A stretch of 64,000 nucleotides of DNA from Bacillota bacterium (GTDB lineage Bacteria > Bacillota > Clostridia > Oscillospirales > Ruminococcaceae), in assembly GCA_023457355.1 (NCBI GenBank), contig JAEWLW010000054.1, positions 62,001 through 126,000 on the forward strand, read 5' to 3'. A program made the translations under genes and the position numbers. Of this stretch, positions 1-7,825 are shown piece after piece (position 1 is the first letter of the stretch; every line of letters begins with the position of its first letter). The notes under the pieces are model-generated. The model did not search any database. It was not told the DNA's origin and saw nothing but the letters and a program-made list of their open reading frames with translations.

Positions 1-217
1 CTGCCCAAGTTTCACTGCCGGGGAGTAAAGCGTTCAGTGTTCCCGCCAATATTTCCATCCGTTCTTTTGCGACCGTACCAAATTCATATTCGCCGGGTAA
101 AATGATTCCCAGTGTTTGCCGGGTACCGTCCGCCAGTGTAACCGTGCGACTGGTCACCTTGCCGTCATAATAGACGTTTGCCTTTTTAACAATTGTTGCG
201 TTTTGAAATCGGTCCAT
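1..217 (-). CDS. ppnP: PpnP-like pyrimidine/purine nucleoside phosphorylase (DUF1255), partial
   Basis: The first 72 codons of a minus-strand gene that runs off the left edge. The translation from the ATG at 217 follows the small cupin family PpnP/YaiE: a GKVTSR segment, then [13 protein letters not shown] and a [11 protein letters not shown] segment that matches the family's beta-strand core. Family members are about 95 residues, so roughly three quarters is visible. PpnP phosphorolyses nucleosides to base plus ribose-1-phosphate in the cytoplasm. A GGGGGG ribosome binding site lies just upstream of the ATG. Family recognised from residue pattern only; substrate range cannot be read from the sequence. 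Confidence 0.72.
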   Translation of the reverse strand, partial: MDRFQNATIVKKANVYYDGKVTSRTVTLADGTRQTLGIILPGEYEFGTVAKERMEILAGTLNALLPGSETWA

Positions 218-332
218 GATAATCCCCCCGGAAGATTTATTTTTCAAGATACTACCACATACGCCGCCCAAAAAGCAATCATTTTTTTCTGTTTGCGCCA
301 TTATAAATGCACCGCAATGGCATTAAGCGGAT

Positions 333-839
333 TCATCCCATCTGTTCGCCGTTAAAGTACATGTCTTGGAGTATCTGGATGCCGGTTCGGGTTTTGAACA
401 GCTTTTGGCGAATCTGTCTGACAGCGTCTTCAGGCATAGCATCCTCATATATGTTGACCAGAAAATCCGCCTCGACCAAAATCTGATAGTCTTGCCCTGC
501 GATATCGGTATAGGTGTGATGGTGCCCGACCAGCCAGCAGACCCGCTCGATGATGCCCTCTGCTACGCCCAGCGATTGCAGCAAATTTTTTGCTTCGGGC
601 GGGCCTTCAAGTTGCTGGTAGTAGCCGCTGGCACTTTGATATTTTTTCTCGCTGTTTTTAATGCCGATATCATGTACCAGCGCCGCAATTTCCAGAATCG
701 TCCGGGTCGGGCTGTCAAGGCCTTCCCCCGCGCCAATGGCCTTTGCCAACCCAAAGACCTTTAGAAAATGGTTCGTGCGCCGCGCATCGCCTGCATCATA
801 AGCGATCATCGCAATCAACACTTTAGAAATATCGTCCAT
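333..839 (-). CDS. HD-domain phosphohydrolase
   Basis: A 168-residue cytoplasmic protein with the HD-superfamily metal-binding pattern: an early His in the RTNHFLKVFGLA segment (about residue 24), the HDIG doublet at about 56-59 and a later GHHHTY segment. HD proteins of this size hydrolyse phosphate esters or nucleotides, but nothing here fixes the substrate. The frame stays open to a TTG at 851. I prefer the ATG at 839 because the upstream TTG and GTG sit on top of the only purine-rich ribosome-binding segment. It lies about 90 bp downstream of aguB on the same strand and could be cotranscribed. Confidence 0.75.
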   Translation of the reverse strand: MDDISKVLIAMIAYDAGDARRTNHFLKVFGLAKAIGAGEGLDSPTRTILEIAALVHDIGIKNSEKKYQSASGYYQQLEGPPEAKNLLQSLGVAEGIIERVCWLVGHHHTYTDIAGQDYQILVEADFLVNIYEDAMPEDAVRQIRQKLFKTRTGIQILQDMYFNGEQMG

Positions 840-924
840 CTTATTCACCAACCTTTAAGCTGAAAGATAACACCGGCAGCCGCAAATAAAAGGGCGGCGT
901 GTGTTTGCCTGTTATTGATGCGGT

Positions 925-1803
925 TCAGCACTGGCGTAAAACACCGTCGAAGGTTAAAATAGCCTGATAAAGATCCGGCCTGCGGTCCCTGAATATGCCC
1001 CACTCTGCCCTTTGGTCCCGGGCCATGTCCAAATCGATTTCCGCAATTAACACAGCCTCTTCTGTTCTTCCGGCTTCAGCCAGCTTTGCGCCGGTTGCGT
1101 CGGTTATAAACGAAGAACCATAAAACGTTATTTCAGAATTCTCAATCCTTTCCGTCCCGATACGGTTGGAGGCCACGACCGGAACCAGATTACACGCCGA
1201 ATGCCCAATCATGCAGCGCTGCCAGTGGTCCTTTGAATCCACCTGAGGGCTTTCCGGCTCCGACCCGATGGCCGTGGGATAAAGCAGCAGCTCCGCGCCC
1301 ATCAGCACCATGCAGCGCGCCGCCTCGGGATACCATTGGTCCCAGCAGATGCCCACGCCGATTTTTGCATATTTGGTGTTCCATACTTTGAAACCGGTGT
1401 CCCCCGGGTTAAAATAATATTTTTCTTCATAGCCGGGGCCGTCGGGAATATGACTTTTCCGGTAAACGCCCAAAACAGTCCCGTCGGCGTCGATCATCGC
1501 CATAGCATTGTAGCGGGCATTGTTTTTCTTTTCATAAAAACTGATAGGCAGCACAACCCCCAGTTCTCTGGCTACCTCTTTAAAATGGGCAATGGCACGG
1601 TTGCTTTCCAGCTCGGTGGCGTAGCCGTAATATTCAGGCTTTTCCTTCTGGCAGAAATACAGTGTTTCAAATAGCTCCTGAATTAAAATAATGTTGGCAC
1701 CTTTTGCGGCCGCTTCCCGCACCAGCCTGTCCGCATTCCGGATATTTTCTGCAATATCGGTACTGCAACGCATCTGTGTGGCGGCAACTTTAATAACATT
1801 CAT
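925..1803 (-). CDS. aguB: N-carbamoylputrescine amidase
   Basis: A 292-residue carbon-nitrogen hydrolase. The nitrilase-family triad is visible as E43 (IQELFETLYFC), K116 (YRKSHIPDG) and C153 (GICWDQWYPE). The ETLYFCQ segment and the GYEEKYYFNPGDTGF segment are typical of AguB, which hydrolyses N-carbamoylputrescine to putrescine, CO2 and ammonia. It lies 31 bp downstream of the agmatine deiminase gene on the same strand, so the two genes form a complete agmatine-to-putrescine route. The length is normal and no defect is visible. Related CN hydrolases act on other carbamoyl compounds, but the neighbour makes this assignment strong. Confidence 0.93.
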   Translation of the reverse strand: MNVIKVAATQMRCSTDIAENIRNADRLVREAAAKGANIILIQELFETLYFCQKEKPEYYGYATELESNRAIAHFKEVARELGVVLPISFYEKKNNARYNAMAMIDADGTVLGVYRKSHIPDGPGYEEKYYFNPGDTGFKVWNTKYAKIGVGICWDQWYPEAARCMVLMGAELLLYPTAIGSEPESPQVDSKDHWQRCMIGHSACNLVPVVASNRIGTERIENSEITFYGSSFITDATGAKLAEAGRTEEAVLIAEIDLDMARDQRAEWGIFRDRRPDLYQAILTFDGVLRQC

Positions 1804-1834
1804 GTTAAAACCTCAATATAATCGGAATTTATGG

Positions 1835-2860
1835 TTAGCGGATACCCTTTGGAAACTGCTGCGTGACACAATGGATATTCCCGCCCTCGGTAACCAGAGC
1901 AGTGCTGTCGACTGTTACAATTCGCCTGTCAGGAAAAACGCCGGCAAGCAGCTGAGCGGCTCTTTGGTCGGCCTGCGCCGCTTCGCAGCCAAATATCGGC
2001 AAAATAATACCCCCGTTCACGATGTAAAAATTCAGATAACTCAACGTCAGACGCTTGCCCTGATAATACCGCGCAGGCGGTTGGGGGATTTCTATAATGT
2101 CAAGGCGGCGTCCTTTGGCGTCGGTTGCGTTTTTAAGGATACTCAGGTTCTCCTGTATGATGGGATAATTGTCATCCTTCGGGTCATCGCAGACTTGAAT
2201 TATGACAGCACCGGGCTTTGCAAAACAGGCGACATTGTCGATATGGCCGTCGGTTTCATCGCCGTACAGGCCGCGATTAAGCCAAATCGTTTTTGAAACG
2301 CCGATACAGCGCGCTAACTCCTCTTCAATCTGTTGCTGGGAGAGCGCTGGGTTCCGGGTTTTGTTGAGCAGGCATTCCTTTGTCGTCAGCAGCGTCCCCT
2401 CGCCATCCACATGGATGGAGCCGCCTTCCAGCACAATCGGCGAATTGAGATAAGGCAGGTTGTAATGCGACAGAACCTTGGGTGCAACGGCGTTATCCAA
2501 GTCAAAAGGCGTATATTTTTCGCCCCACGCGTTAAACTGCCAGTTTACTGCCGAACATTCTCGCAGCGCATTGATCAGGAATGTCGGGCCATTATCACGA
2601 AACCACGCATCATTATGCGGTATGGTTAAATAGGAAATATCACTGCCGCACAGGGCCTGTGCCTGACCGGCAGTTGCTTCGTCAACAATCATGGTGACCG
2701 CTTCAAACTGCGCAATGGCTTGCGCAATCTTAGCATAATCGCCGCATACGCGTTCGTAGTTTTCCGGCCAGACCATCGACGACTGAACGGGCCAAGCCAT
2801 TAAGGTTCTTTCGTGCTCGGCCCACTCTGCCGGCATATAAAATCGGTTGCTTTTATTCAT
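1835..2860 (-). CDS. aguA: Agmatine deiminase
   Basis: A 341-residue member of the guanidino-modifying (PAD-like) superfamily. Visible landmarks are the N-terminal MPAEWAEHERTLMAWP segment, DAWFRDNGP at about 84-92, the ETDGHIDN segment with H206 and the C-terminal GGNIHCVTQQFP with the nucleophile C331. It converts agmatine to N-carbamoylputrescine and ammonia, which AguB then hydrolyses. No putrescine carbamoyltransferase or carbamate kinase lies nearby, so this is the AguA/AguB polyamine route and not the ATP-yielding deiminase pathway. First gene of a likely two- or three-gene minus-strand unit; the ATG at 2860 is the family start. Confidence 0.95.
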   Translation of the reverse strand: MNKSNRFYMPAEWAEHERTLMAWPVQSSMVWPENYERVCGDYAKIAQAIAQFEAVTMIVDEATAGQAQALCGSDISYLTIPHNDAWFRDNGPTFLINALRECSAVNWQFNAWGEKYTPFDLDNAVAPKVLSHYNLPYLNSPIVLEGGSIHVDGEGTLLTTKECLLNKTRNPALSQQQIEEELARCIGVSKTIWLNRGLYGDETDGHIDNVACFAKPGAVIIQVCDDPKDDNYPIIQENLSILKNATDAKGRRLDIIEIPQPPARYYQGKRLTLSYLNFYIVNGGIILPIFGCEAAQADQRAAQLLAGVFPDRRIVTVDSTALVTEGGNIHCVTQQFPKGIR

Positions 2861-3465
2861 TATTGTTTTTCCTACCTTCCATTATTGACCAACATACGCT
2901 AATGACGCATGCATCAGACCGGTTGCAGCCACACAGTTTCCAATTAGGGAACTTCTACATCAGGCAAGCATTCCAGCACGCGCGCTTTTGAACATAACAA
3001 AATATATCTCTGGCGTCAGGCCGCAGCCAGAATGGTGCTGCCGTAAATGGGGCCGGCCAACGCTGTATTTATAATAAACTACTCGGAGCGGTATTACAAT
3101 ATTCTGCCTGCCTTATTCATGAAAAACCCCTACCCTGCCCCATCTGCCCGGTCAGGTTTATTCTCTGGCAGCCTTTAATACAAGATTCCCTTATTACTGG
3201 GAATAATGATTGATATTAATAAAATATGCTTGACAATTCTATGTCAAAGAATAGAATATACTTATTATTGATAAAAAATTGTCAATATTCTGGGGGTAAA
3301 GGCTATGACAAATATTTAGGTATTGTCCCCGTCCGCTTGGAATGATTTTTCCCAATTCTATGCAAATGCTATAAAATCCGTTCTTCCTGTTGGGCTTTCT
3401 ATTTTCTCATTATTTTTGTTATTCGTTTTCTTGTTAAATTTATTAAAGGTTGTCACAAAGCTTAA
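2861..3465. other. Non-coding stretch, AT-rich in its right half
   Basis: About 600 bp without a supportable gene. The left part should hold the promoter of aguA, but no convincing -35/-10 pair stands out on that strand. The right part turns AT-rich and contains a plus-strand promoter-like pair near 3230. That pair is followed by a ribosome-binding-like GGGGGTAAAGG and a four-codon reading frame (MTNI) that stops at once. This is probably eroded mobile DNA next to the istB remnant. Confidence 0.5.
3230..3257 (+). promoter_or_regulatory. Promoter-like sequence
   Basis: TTGACA at 3230-3235 and TAGAAT at 3252-3257 with a 16-bp spacer, in AT-rich surroundings. No intact plus-strand gene follows, so it may be a relict promoter of the degraded IS21 region. 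Confidence 0.35.
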
Positions 3466-3483
3466 TGTCTAGTCAACTAGACA
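3466..3483. repeat. 18-bp perfect palindrome
   Basis: TGTCTAGT-CA-ACTAGACA, with 8-bp arms and a 2-bp centre. It lies just beyond the terminator of the small coiled-coil gene. It has the form of a dimeric operator or an insertion scar; no function can be assigned. Confidence 0.5.
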
Positions 3484-3511
3484 ACAAAACCCCATAGCTT
3501 ATGCCATGGGG
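3484..3511 (-). terminator. Rho-independent terminator of the small coiled-coil gene
   Basis: Read on the minus strand, CCCCATGGC-ATAA-GCTATGGGG is followed by TTTTGTTGT. It sits immediately downstream of the stop codon at 3519. Confidence 0.75.
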
Positions 3512-3518
3512 TAATGAA

Positions 3519-3752
3519 TTAAGCTGAATGAATATTTTTCAGGTCTTTAACATCTATTTCAATGTTATCCACCCATTCATAAAGGGTATTGACCTGTTCT
3601 TTTATCTGCTTGGTATCCACTTTTATTTCCTGTACATCTGCTCTTAGTACATCAATGCGGTTGTTGGTTTTTTGAAGTTCAGCGTTATTCTTTTGAATCT
3701 CAAAATTCATTCGTTGCATTTCTGCAAGTATAAGCTTCAAAGTCTCGTCCAT
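3519..3752 (-). CDS. Small hypothetical coiled-coil protein
   Basis: A 77-residue acidic protein with heptad-like spacing across most of its length (ILAEMQRMNFEIQKNN..., VQEIKVDTKQIKEQV), so it probably forms a coiled coil. It has no cysteine pairs, signal peptide or membrane segment. The ATG at 3752 is preferred over the TTG at 3758 because the GGGAGG ribosome binding site is then 7 bp upstream. It has its own terminator. Similar small proteins are common next to mobile DNA and defence loci in Clostridia. No function is recognised. Confidence 0.6.
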   Translation of the reverse strand: MDETLKLILAEMQRMNFEIQKNNAELQKTNNRIDVLRADVQEIKVDTKQIKEQVNTLYEWVDNIEIDVKDLKNIHSA

Positions 3753-3890
3753 TCTCAAACCTCCCTATAAGTAAATTATAGGGCTTTCCTTTGCTTATGT
3801 CAACGCATCGGACAACCAAATATAAGTGTTAAAACCTTATCAGTACGAATATGAAGCCTCGCCTTGATTCATGGTGTTTTTCTCGTACTC

Positions 3891-4663
3891 ATGGTTGAGT
3901 TGGAACACGCTCTAAAGCTGTTGGATACCATGGGGCTTACCACCGCTGCTTGCGCAGATGGAACGGTCTTTACACGCGCAACATACCTACATACAGTTCT
4001 TAAATGAACTTCTGACAACCGAGCAGCAGGAACGCGGACGAAAAGGTGAAGAAATGCGCACAAAACTGGCCCGCCTCCCGCACAGGAAGAGCTTGGACGA
4101 ATTCGATTTCAGTGTTCAGCCCAGCATCGGACAAAAGGAAAATAAACGAACTGGCTTCTTTATCGTTTGCTGCTCGCACGGATAATATTATTCTTCTGGG
4201 GCCGCCCGGCGTTGGCAAAACGCATCTGGCGGTGGGGATAGCTATGAAGGCACTTAAGGCCGGTCTTACGGTTTACTACACCAGTCTATCCCGCCTCATT
4301 GAAGATCTTAAACAGGCTTCTCAACAGAATCGTCTGGAACGGCGCTGGCGGGTTTATCTGCGCCCGGCTATTCTCATTATTGACGAGGTCGGCTATACCC
4401 AGCTCAACCGACTCGAAGCTGAATTGTTTTTCAGATTGGTATCTGAGCGCTACGAGCATGGCAGTATCATCCTGACCAGCAATAAGTTTTTTAGCGATTG
4501 GGGCGAACTGCTTAGTGACACAGTAATTGCTACAGCGCTGCTTGACAGACTGCTGCATCACGCCCATGTGATTAACATTCGTGGGCAGACTTACCGGTTA
4601 AAAGATCGGCTAAAGGCTGGTGTCCAAACGGTTCCTCCGGCGCATATTCCGGCGGTAGATTAA
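3891..4663 (+). pseudogene. istB: IS21-family istB ATPase remnant, two frameshifts
   Basis: The three forward frames together give an IstB-like protein. Frame A opens at the ATG at 3891 (MVELEHALKLLDTMGLTTAA). Frame B continues near 3950 (HAQHTYIQFLNELLTTEQQ to LDEFDFSVQPSI). Frame C takes over near 4130 (DKRKINELASLSFAARTDN), with the Walker A motif GPPGVGKTH and Walker B IIDEV, and runs to the stop at 4663. IstB is the ATP-dependent helper of the IS21 transposase IstA, and no istA is present. The shifts near 3950 and 4130 and the missing partner mean the insertion sequence is dead. Sequencing error could explain one shift, but probably not both. Confidence 0.85.
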
Positions 4664-4721
4664 TCGGCGTTTGGGTCATTTTCGTTCGGCGTTTTAGGTC
4701 AAAAATATTTCGGCGTTGACA
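4664..4721 (+). repeat. Repeats of the IS21 right terminal region
   Basis: Three short direct repeats with a TCGGCGTT core start near 4664, 4686 and 4709. The first two extend into GGGTCA or AGGTCA and the last ends in GTTGACA at 4721. IS21-family elements carry multiple transposase-binding repeats at their ends, so this is most likely the right end. It abuts the tRNA-derived attL repeat at 4722 with no gap. Confidence 0.6.
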
Positions 4722-4756
4722 CCTCGGTTGGGTATTAGCCAACACACGATTTCCAG
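4722..4756. repeat. attL: displaced tRNA-Ser fragment
   Basis: Identical over 35 bp to 9066-9100. It should have continued leftward into the original tRNA 3' end, but the IS21 end replaces that sequence at 4721, so the original attL arm was probably truncated by the insertion sequence. Confidence 0.85.
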
Positions 4757-4848
4757 AAATAAACTAGTAGTTTTCTTTGTGATTTGTTGCTGTTCTAGAC
4801 TGTATTTGATGCTTTTAGAGCATTGTTTACAGGTGGCTTTTCAAAAGC

Positions 4849-4867
4849 GTGAGCAGATATGTGAGCA
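4849..4867. repeat. Paired GTGAGCA repeats near attL
   Basis: GTGAGCA at 4849-4855 and 4861-4867, 12 bp apart start to start. A matching pair lies near attR (8942 and 8953). Paired short repeats inside both ends suggest integrase arm-binding sites. Confidence 0.5.
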
Positions 4868-4885
4868 GAGTAATACTATTGAAAG

Positions 4886-5755
4886 TTAAAATTCTTTATA
4901 AGTACTTTTTGAATAGTGAATTGGAATAGGCTCTTTGGAATTAAATGGCACATCATAATAACCGTGAGCATTAAGTAAATCAACTATATCCTTCTGTGTA
5001 ACTTTTGACTTAGGGCCTATACAGATTTCTTTTACTATTTCTCTTTTAACTTTTGAAAAATCCATTTCTACATATGATACTATTTTCTTGTCGTTATTTA
5101 TTCTAAATTGAGGCTCATTCAAAAAAATTTTAATATTTCCAACGACGCTTCCAAAATTAAAATTGCCTTTGTGAGCTGCATGTGATATTAATACAATTCT
5201 CCATTCTTTTTCTTCGCTAAAGCTATTATTTTTATAAAAGGGAAATTGTAACAAGAAGTCTCCTGGTTGTTCTAACGCCACATGACCTATGCCTTTTATA
5301 TTCATTTTTTTAATGGATGTGTTAGCAGCACTTTTAATAAAACTGTTTGATCGATCCTTATCGTAATATTTAACTTTTCCAAATCTCAAATTACAAGGAT
5401 ATTGTAATTGTTGTAAATATGTTTTGCTGAAACCAATGACTAATCCCTTTCCATCCTCAGCATATCCACGCCATTGACTTAATGTATCCTTATGTTCTGA
5501 AAAACATGCAGCATATATGTTACCGTGGAATTCTTGCTGTATCCATGTATTCCATGCATTCGTGGCTTCGAAGCCGAATTTAGACAATCTAGTCACGATT
5601 TCGCTGTTTACCTTGTCTCTGATTCCTATTACTTCTTCACAATCATTCGATTTAAGAACATCAGATAACCAAAGCTTTGAATGCTGGATGATATTTAAAA
5701 ATGCTTCAACATTGCAATAGTGATATAATATGTCATCATCATTTTTTTCAGGCAT
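4886..5755 (-). CDS. DUF2971 family protein (element cargo)
   Basis: A 289-residue soluble protein with the DUF2971 pattern: YHYCNVEAFLNIIQHSKLWLSDV at the N-terminus, then AACFSEHKDTLSQWRGYAEDGKGLVIGF at about 95-125 and an SEEKEWRIV segment near 180. There is no signal peptide or membrane helix. The biochemical role of DUF2971 is not established. Such genes are frequent cargo of integrated elements and defence islands, so anti-phage or toxin-like activity is possible but only inferred. The gene is AT-richer than the surrounding chromosome, which fits transfer. It is transcribed toward attL and separated from the XRE gene by a hairpin terminator. Confidence 0.8.
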   Translation of the reverse strand: MPEKNDDDILYHYCNVEAFLNIIQHSKLWLSDVLKSNDCEEVIGIRDKVNSEIVTRLSKFGFEATNAWNTWIQQEFHGNIYAACFSEHKDTLSQWRGYAEDGKGLVIGFSKTYLQQLQYPCNLRFGKVKYYDKDRSNSFIKSAANTSIKKMNIKGIGHVALEQPGDFLLQFPFYKNNSFSEEKEWRIVLISHAAHKGNFNFGSVVGNIKIFLNEPQFRINNDKKIVSYVEMDFSKVKREIVKEICIGPKSKVTQKDIVDLLNAHGYYDVPFNSKEPIPIHYSKSTYKEF

Positions 5756-5792
5756 ATTTATGGCCTCTTTTCAAAATTATATACTTTATAAT

Positions 5793-5830
5793 AACCGCCC
5801 TTAGCTTGAAATTCAATGCTTAGGGCGGTT
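5793..5830. terminator. Hairpin terminator between XRE gene and DUF2971 gene
   Basis: A 13-bp stem (AACCGCCCTTAGC paired with GCTTAGGGCGGTT, one mismatch). It has a T-run on the plus side and a TTATTATA tail on the minus side, so it could work in either direction. Confidence 0.6.
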
Positions 5831-5833
5831 TTT

Positions 5834-6286
5834 CTACTTATTGTTCAATTGTTCAATCTGTTTTTGCATCTCCTGCATTTTGGCTTCGGTTTCAGCCCTG
5901 AACCTGTCCATAGCCTCCCTAATCTCAAGGACATTGCTGTTTCCTAACATTTCGCCATCAATCTCATCTTCGCTTCTTTGATCGTCAAAGTACTCTTTAC
6001 AGCAAATGTCATCCATAGAAACGTTGTAAAGATAAGAAAGCTTTATAAGTGTTTCCACGGTAGGCTCGTGCCTCCCGCTTTCATAGCCGCTATACGTCTG
6101 GGGAGACATTTTGAGAATCTCACAAACATCCCGTTGGGTCATATGAGCGTTTGTTCTTAAAAGCACTAATTGCTTACCTATCATCACAGTACGGTCTTTG
6201 GGTGTAATGCCAAGTTGCAAATACATTGCAAATTCCTGACTAATTGCAGCGCCTAATCCCCAATCATCATTTGTCAATTTCTCCAT
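5834..6286 (-). CDS. XRE-family transcriptional regulator of the element
   Basis: A 150-residue protein. A Cro/CI-type helix-turn-helix lies at about 45-95 (LRTNAHMTQRDVCEILKMSPQTYSGYESGRHEPTVETLIKLSYLYNVSMDDI), followed by an acidic linker and a C-terminal coiled coil (MDRFRAETEAKMQEMQKQIEQL) that probably mediates dimerisation. The frame is open 54 codons further upstream, but the ATG at 6286 has a GAGGTGA ribosome binding site 6 bp away and is the better start. It is divergent from rep, which suggests it represses the replication/integration genes. AT-rich like the other element genes. Confidence 0.85.
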   Translation of the reverse strand: MEKLTNDDWGLGAAISQEFAMYLQLGITPKDRTVMIGKQLVLLRTNAHMTQRDVCEILKMSPQTYSGYESGRHEPTVETLIKLSYLYNVSMDDICCKEYFDDQRSEDEIDGEMLGNSNVLEIREAMDRFRAETEAKMQEMQKQIEQLNNK

Positions 6287-6854
6287 CGCTTTCACCTCAA
6301 CGCTATTATATATGATAATCTCATACTTTTCAAGGTATATTACTCTTGGAATATTTAAAAAAGGTATTGAAAGTATTGCTTTCTCGTGGTATATTATTGG
6401 TATATCGTACGATGTATTGTTTTCTAATACAATTTTGATTCTATTCACCTAGGTTCGTGCACAAGCCTAGGCGGGTAGAGGGTATCCAAAACTTAAGAGC
6501 GAGCGTCCCACCTTGCCCCCTCTGATTGCTCGACGCGCAATGCGCGGTGAATGCGCCGCAGGCACCTTTAAACGCCTTGTTTGGTTCACTTGGGCTGTAC
6601 TGCGAGTTTGGCGGCGCTCACATGTCATGCCAAAAGCATACTCTACCTGATTGCAGCGCTCTTTTGCAACTGTGTTGGACATGCCAACAATGTACATTCG
6701 TAGTGCGGAGTATGGGCAGCGAGAGCGCCAAGGCTATCCCTTTTGCGTTTTTGCGCAAAACTTTGCGCAAAACGCAAAGGGAAGCCCGGCGCGGCGTCTC
6801 TTTACTTGACTAAATAACATATTTGGATACCAGAGCAAAAAAGAAAGGAGCGTT
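6287..6854. other. Non-coding block upstream of rep; candidate replication origin
   Basis: About 570 bp between the divergent XRE and rep genes. The XRE side is AT-rich with several TATATT-like boxes suited to promoters. A CCTAGG-TTCGTGCACAAG-CCTAGG stem-loop begins near 6448. The rep side changes to GC-rich sequence and ends with a long inverted repeat at 6738-6781. Short open frames here lack ribosome binding sites and are not credible genes. The placement next to a HUH initiator suggests the double-strand origin. Confidence 0.5.
6738..6781. repeat. Long inverted repeat, candidate rolling-circle origin hairpin
   Basis: Left arm 6738-6759 and right arm 6762-6781 pair almost completely (CCCTTTTGCGTTTTTGCGCAAA against TTTGCGCAAAACGCAAAGGG, with small bulges), leaving a 2-nt centre. 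It lies 73 bp upstream of rep. Confidence 0.6.
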
Positions 6855-7652
6855 ATGCGTTCAAGTCAAGCCTATTTGCACGACATAGGCATATTAAAAA
6901 ATTTCAATAATCAGTTGTTTCGCCTTACCCATTGCAAAGCCATTCGAAACAGCGACTATGCTAAAAAGCATATTAAATTCGTTCGTAAGGGTGATGGCGG
7001 GTATGTTGACAAGCTGGATTGCAGCATATCCCGCACAAAATCCCGAATTCGTGAACTGGCATTATGCAACCCTTGGGAATACTTTGTGACATTCACACTA
7101 GACGCAAAAAAATACGACCGTTACAATTTGCCCAATTATATTAAAGACTTAGGGGTATTTATCAAAAACTATAATCGTCTACATAATTGCAGCATCAAAT
7201 ATATTCTGATTCCTGAGCAACACGAGGACGGCGCATGGCATCTACATGGCTTCTTTCTAGGGCTACAAAGCGAATTTCTAACGTTGTTTGCAAAAGACAT
7301 GCATCTTCCCTACCAGATACTAAAGAAACTGGAAAAAGGCCGCGCTGTATCCAGTTGGGACGCATACGCCAAAAGGTTCGGCTGGTGTACCTTAGAGCCT
7401 ATAGAGGATACAGAAGCAGCCGCAAGCTACATCACAAAGTATATCACCAAGGATGTCGCACGATCTGTCACGGAGCTAAATGCGCACATGTATTATTGTT
7501 CCAAGGGCTTACAGCGTGCCGAGGTTCTAGGACGGCGGCAAATGCTTAAAAGCATCCAAAACCCCACATTTTCAAATGACTATGTTACGATCAAAGACTT
7601 CCACAACAAAGATGAAGCAATAAACTATTTTTACGAGGTGTCATATGGATAA
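6855..7652 (+). CDS. rep: HUH-type rolling-circle replication initiator
   Basis: A 265-residue replication-associated protein. The HUH motif is GAWHLHGFFLG (about residues 126-136), with metal-binding His-hydrophobic-His. The catalytic helix is SYITKYITKD (about 193-202), with Tyr and the conserved Lys. The upstream EYFVTFTLD segment matches motif I. Such proteins nick one strand at the origin and remain joined to the 5' end through the tyrosine. The ATG at 6855 has an AAAGGAG site 5 bp upstream. It overlaps the excisionase gene by 8 bp, so rep, xis and int form one operon. This allows a circular replicating stage of the element. Confidence 0.85.
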   Translation: MRSSQAYLHDIGILKNFNNQLFRLTHCKAIRNSDYAKKHIKFVRKGDGGYVDKLDCSISRTKSRIRELALCNPWEYFVTFTLDAKKYDRYNLPNYIKDLGVFIKNYNRLHNCSIKYILIPEQHEDGAWHLHGFFLGLQSEFLTLFAKDMHLPYQILKKLEKGRAVSSWDAYAKRFGWCTLEPIEDTEAAASYITKYITKDVARSVTELNAHMYYCSKGLQRAEVLGRRQMLKSIQNPTFSNDYVTIKDFHNKDEAINYFYEVSYG

Positions 7653-7824
7653 AATCACTTTTACAGTCAAAGAAGCAGCCGAGATTATCGGCATCAGTCC
7701 AAGCAAAATGTATCAGCTTGTGCGAGAAAACCAAGTACCACATATAAGCTTGGGCAAGCGCACAGTCATTCCAAAACAAGGCTTTTTTATATGGGTCAAT
7801 CAAGCCGCGACAGGAGGAATTTAA
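7645..7824 (+). CDS. xis: Excisionase, MerR/HTH_17-type DNA-binding protein
   Basis: A 59-residue protein beginning MDKITFTVKEAAEIIGISPS, with a winged-helix signature (TVKEAAEIIGISPSKMYQLVRENQVPHISLGKRTVIPKQGF) typical of small Xis proteins. It starts inside the last codons of rep and ends one base before the integrase GTG, so translation of all three genes is probably coupled. Excisionases bend the attachment-site DNA and shift the integrase toward excision. A downstream AGGAGG within its own last codons serves the integrase. Assignment rests on size, helix-turn-helix pattern and location. Confidence 0.85.
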   Translation: MDKITFTVKEAAEIIGISPSKMYQLVRENQVPHISLGKRTVIPKQGFFIWVNQAATGGI

Positions 7825-7825
7825 C

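Noticed and set aside
4722..4756. Second tRNA-Ser gene
   Set aside because: Only 35 bp of tRNA sequence are present, without acceptor or D-arm; it is an attachment-site fragment.
6467..6813. Short open frames on both strands in the rep upstream block
   Set aside because: No start signals; they run through the inverted repeats and are better explained as origin or leader DNA.
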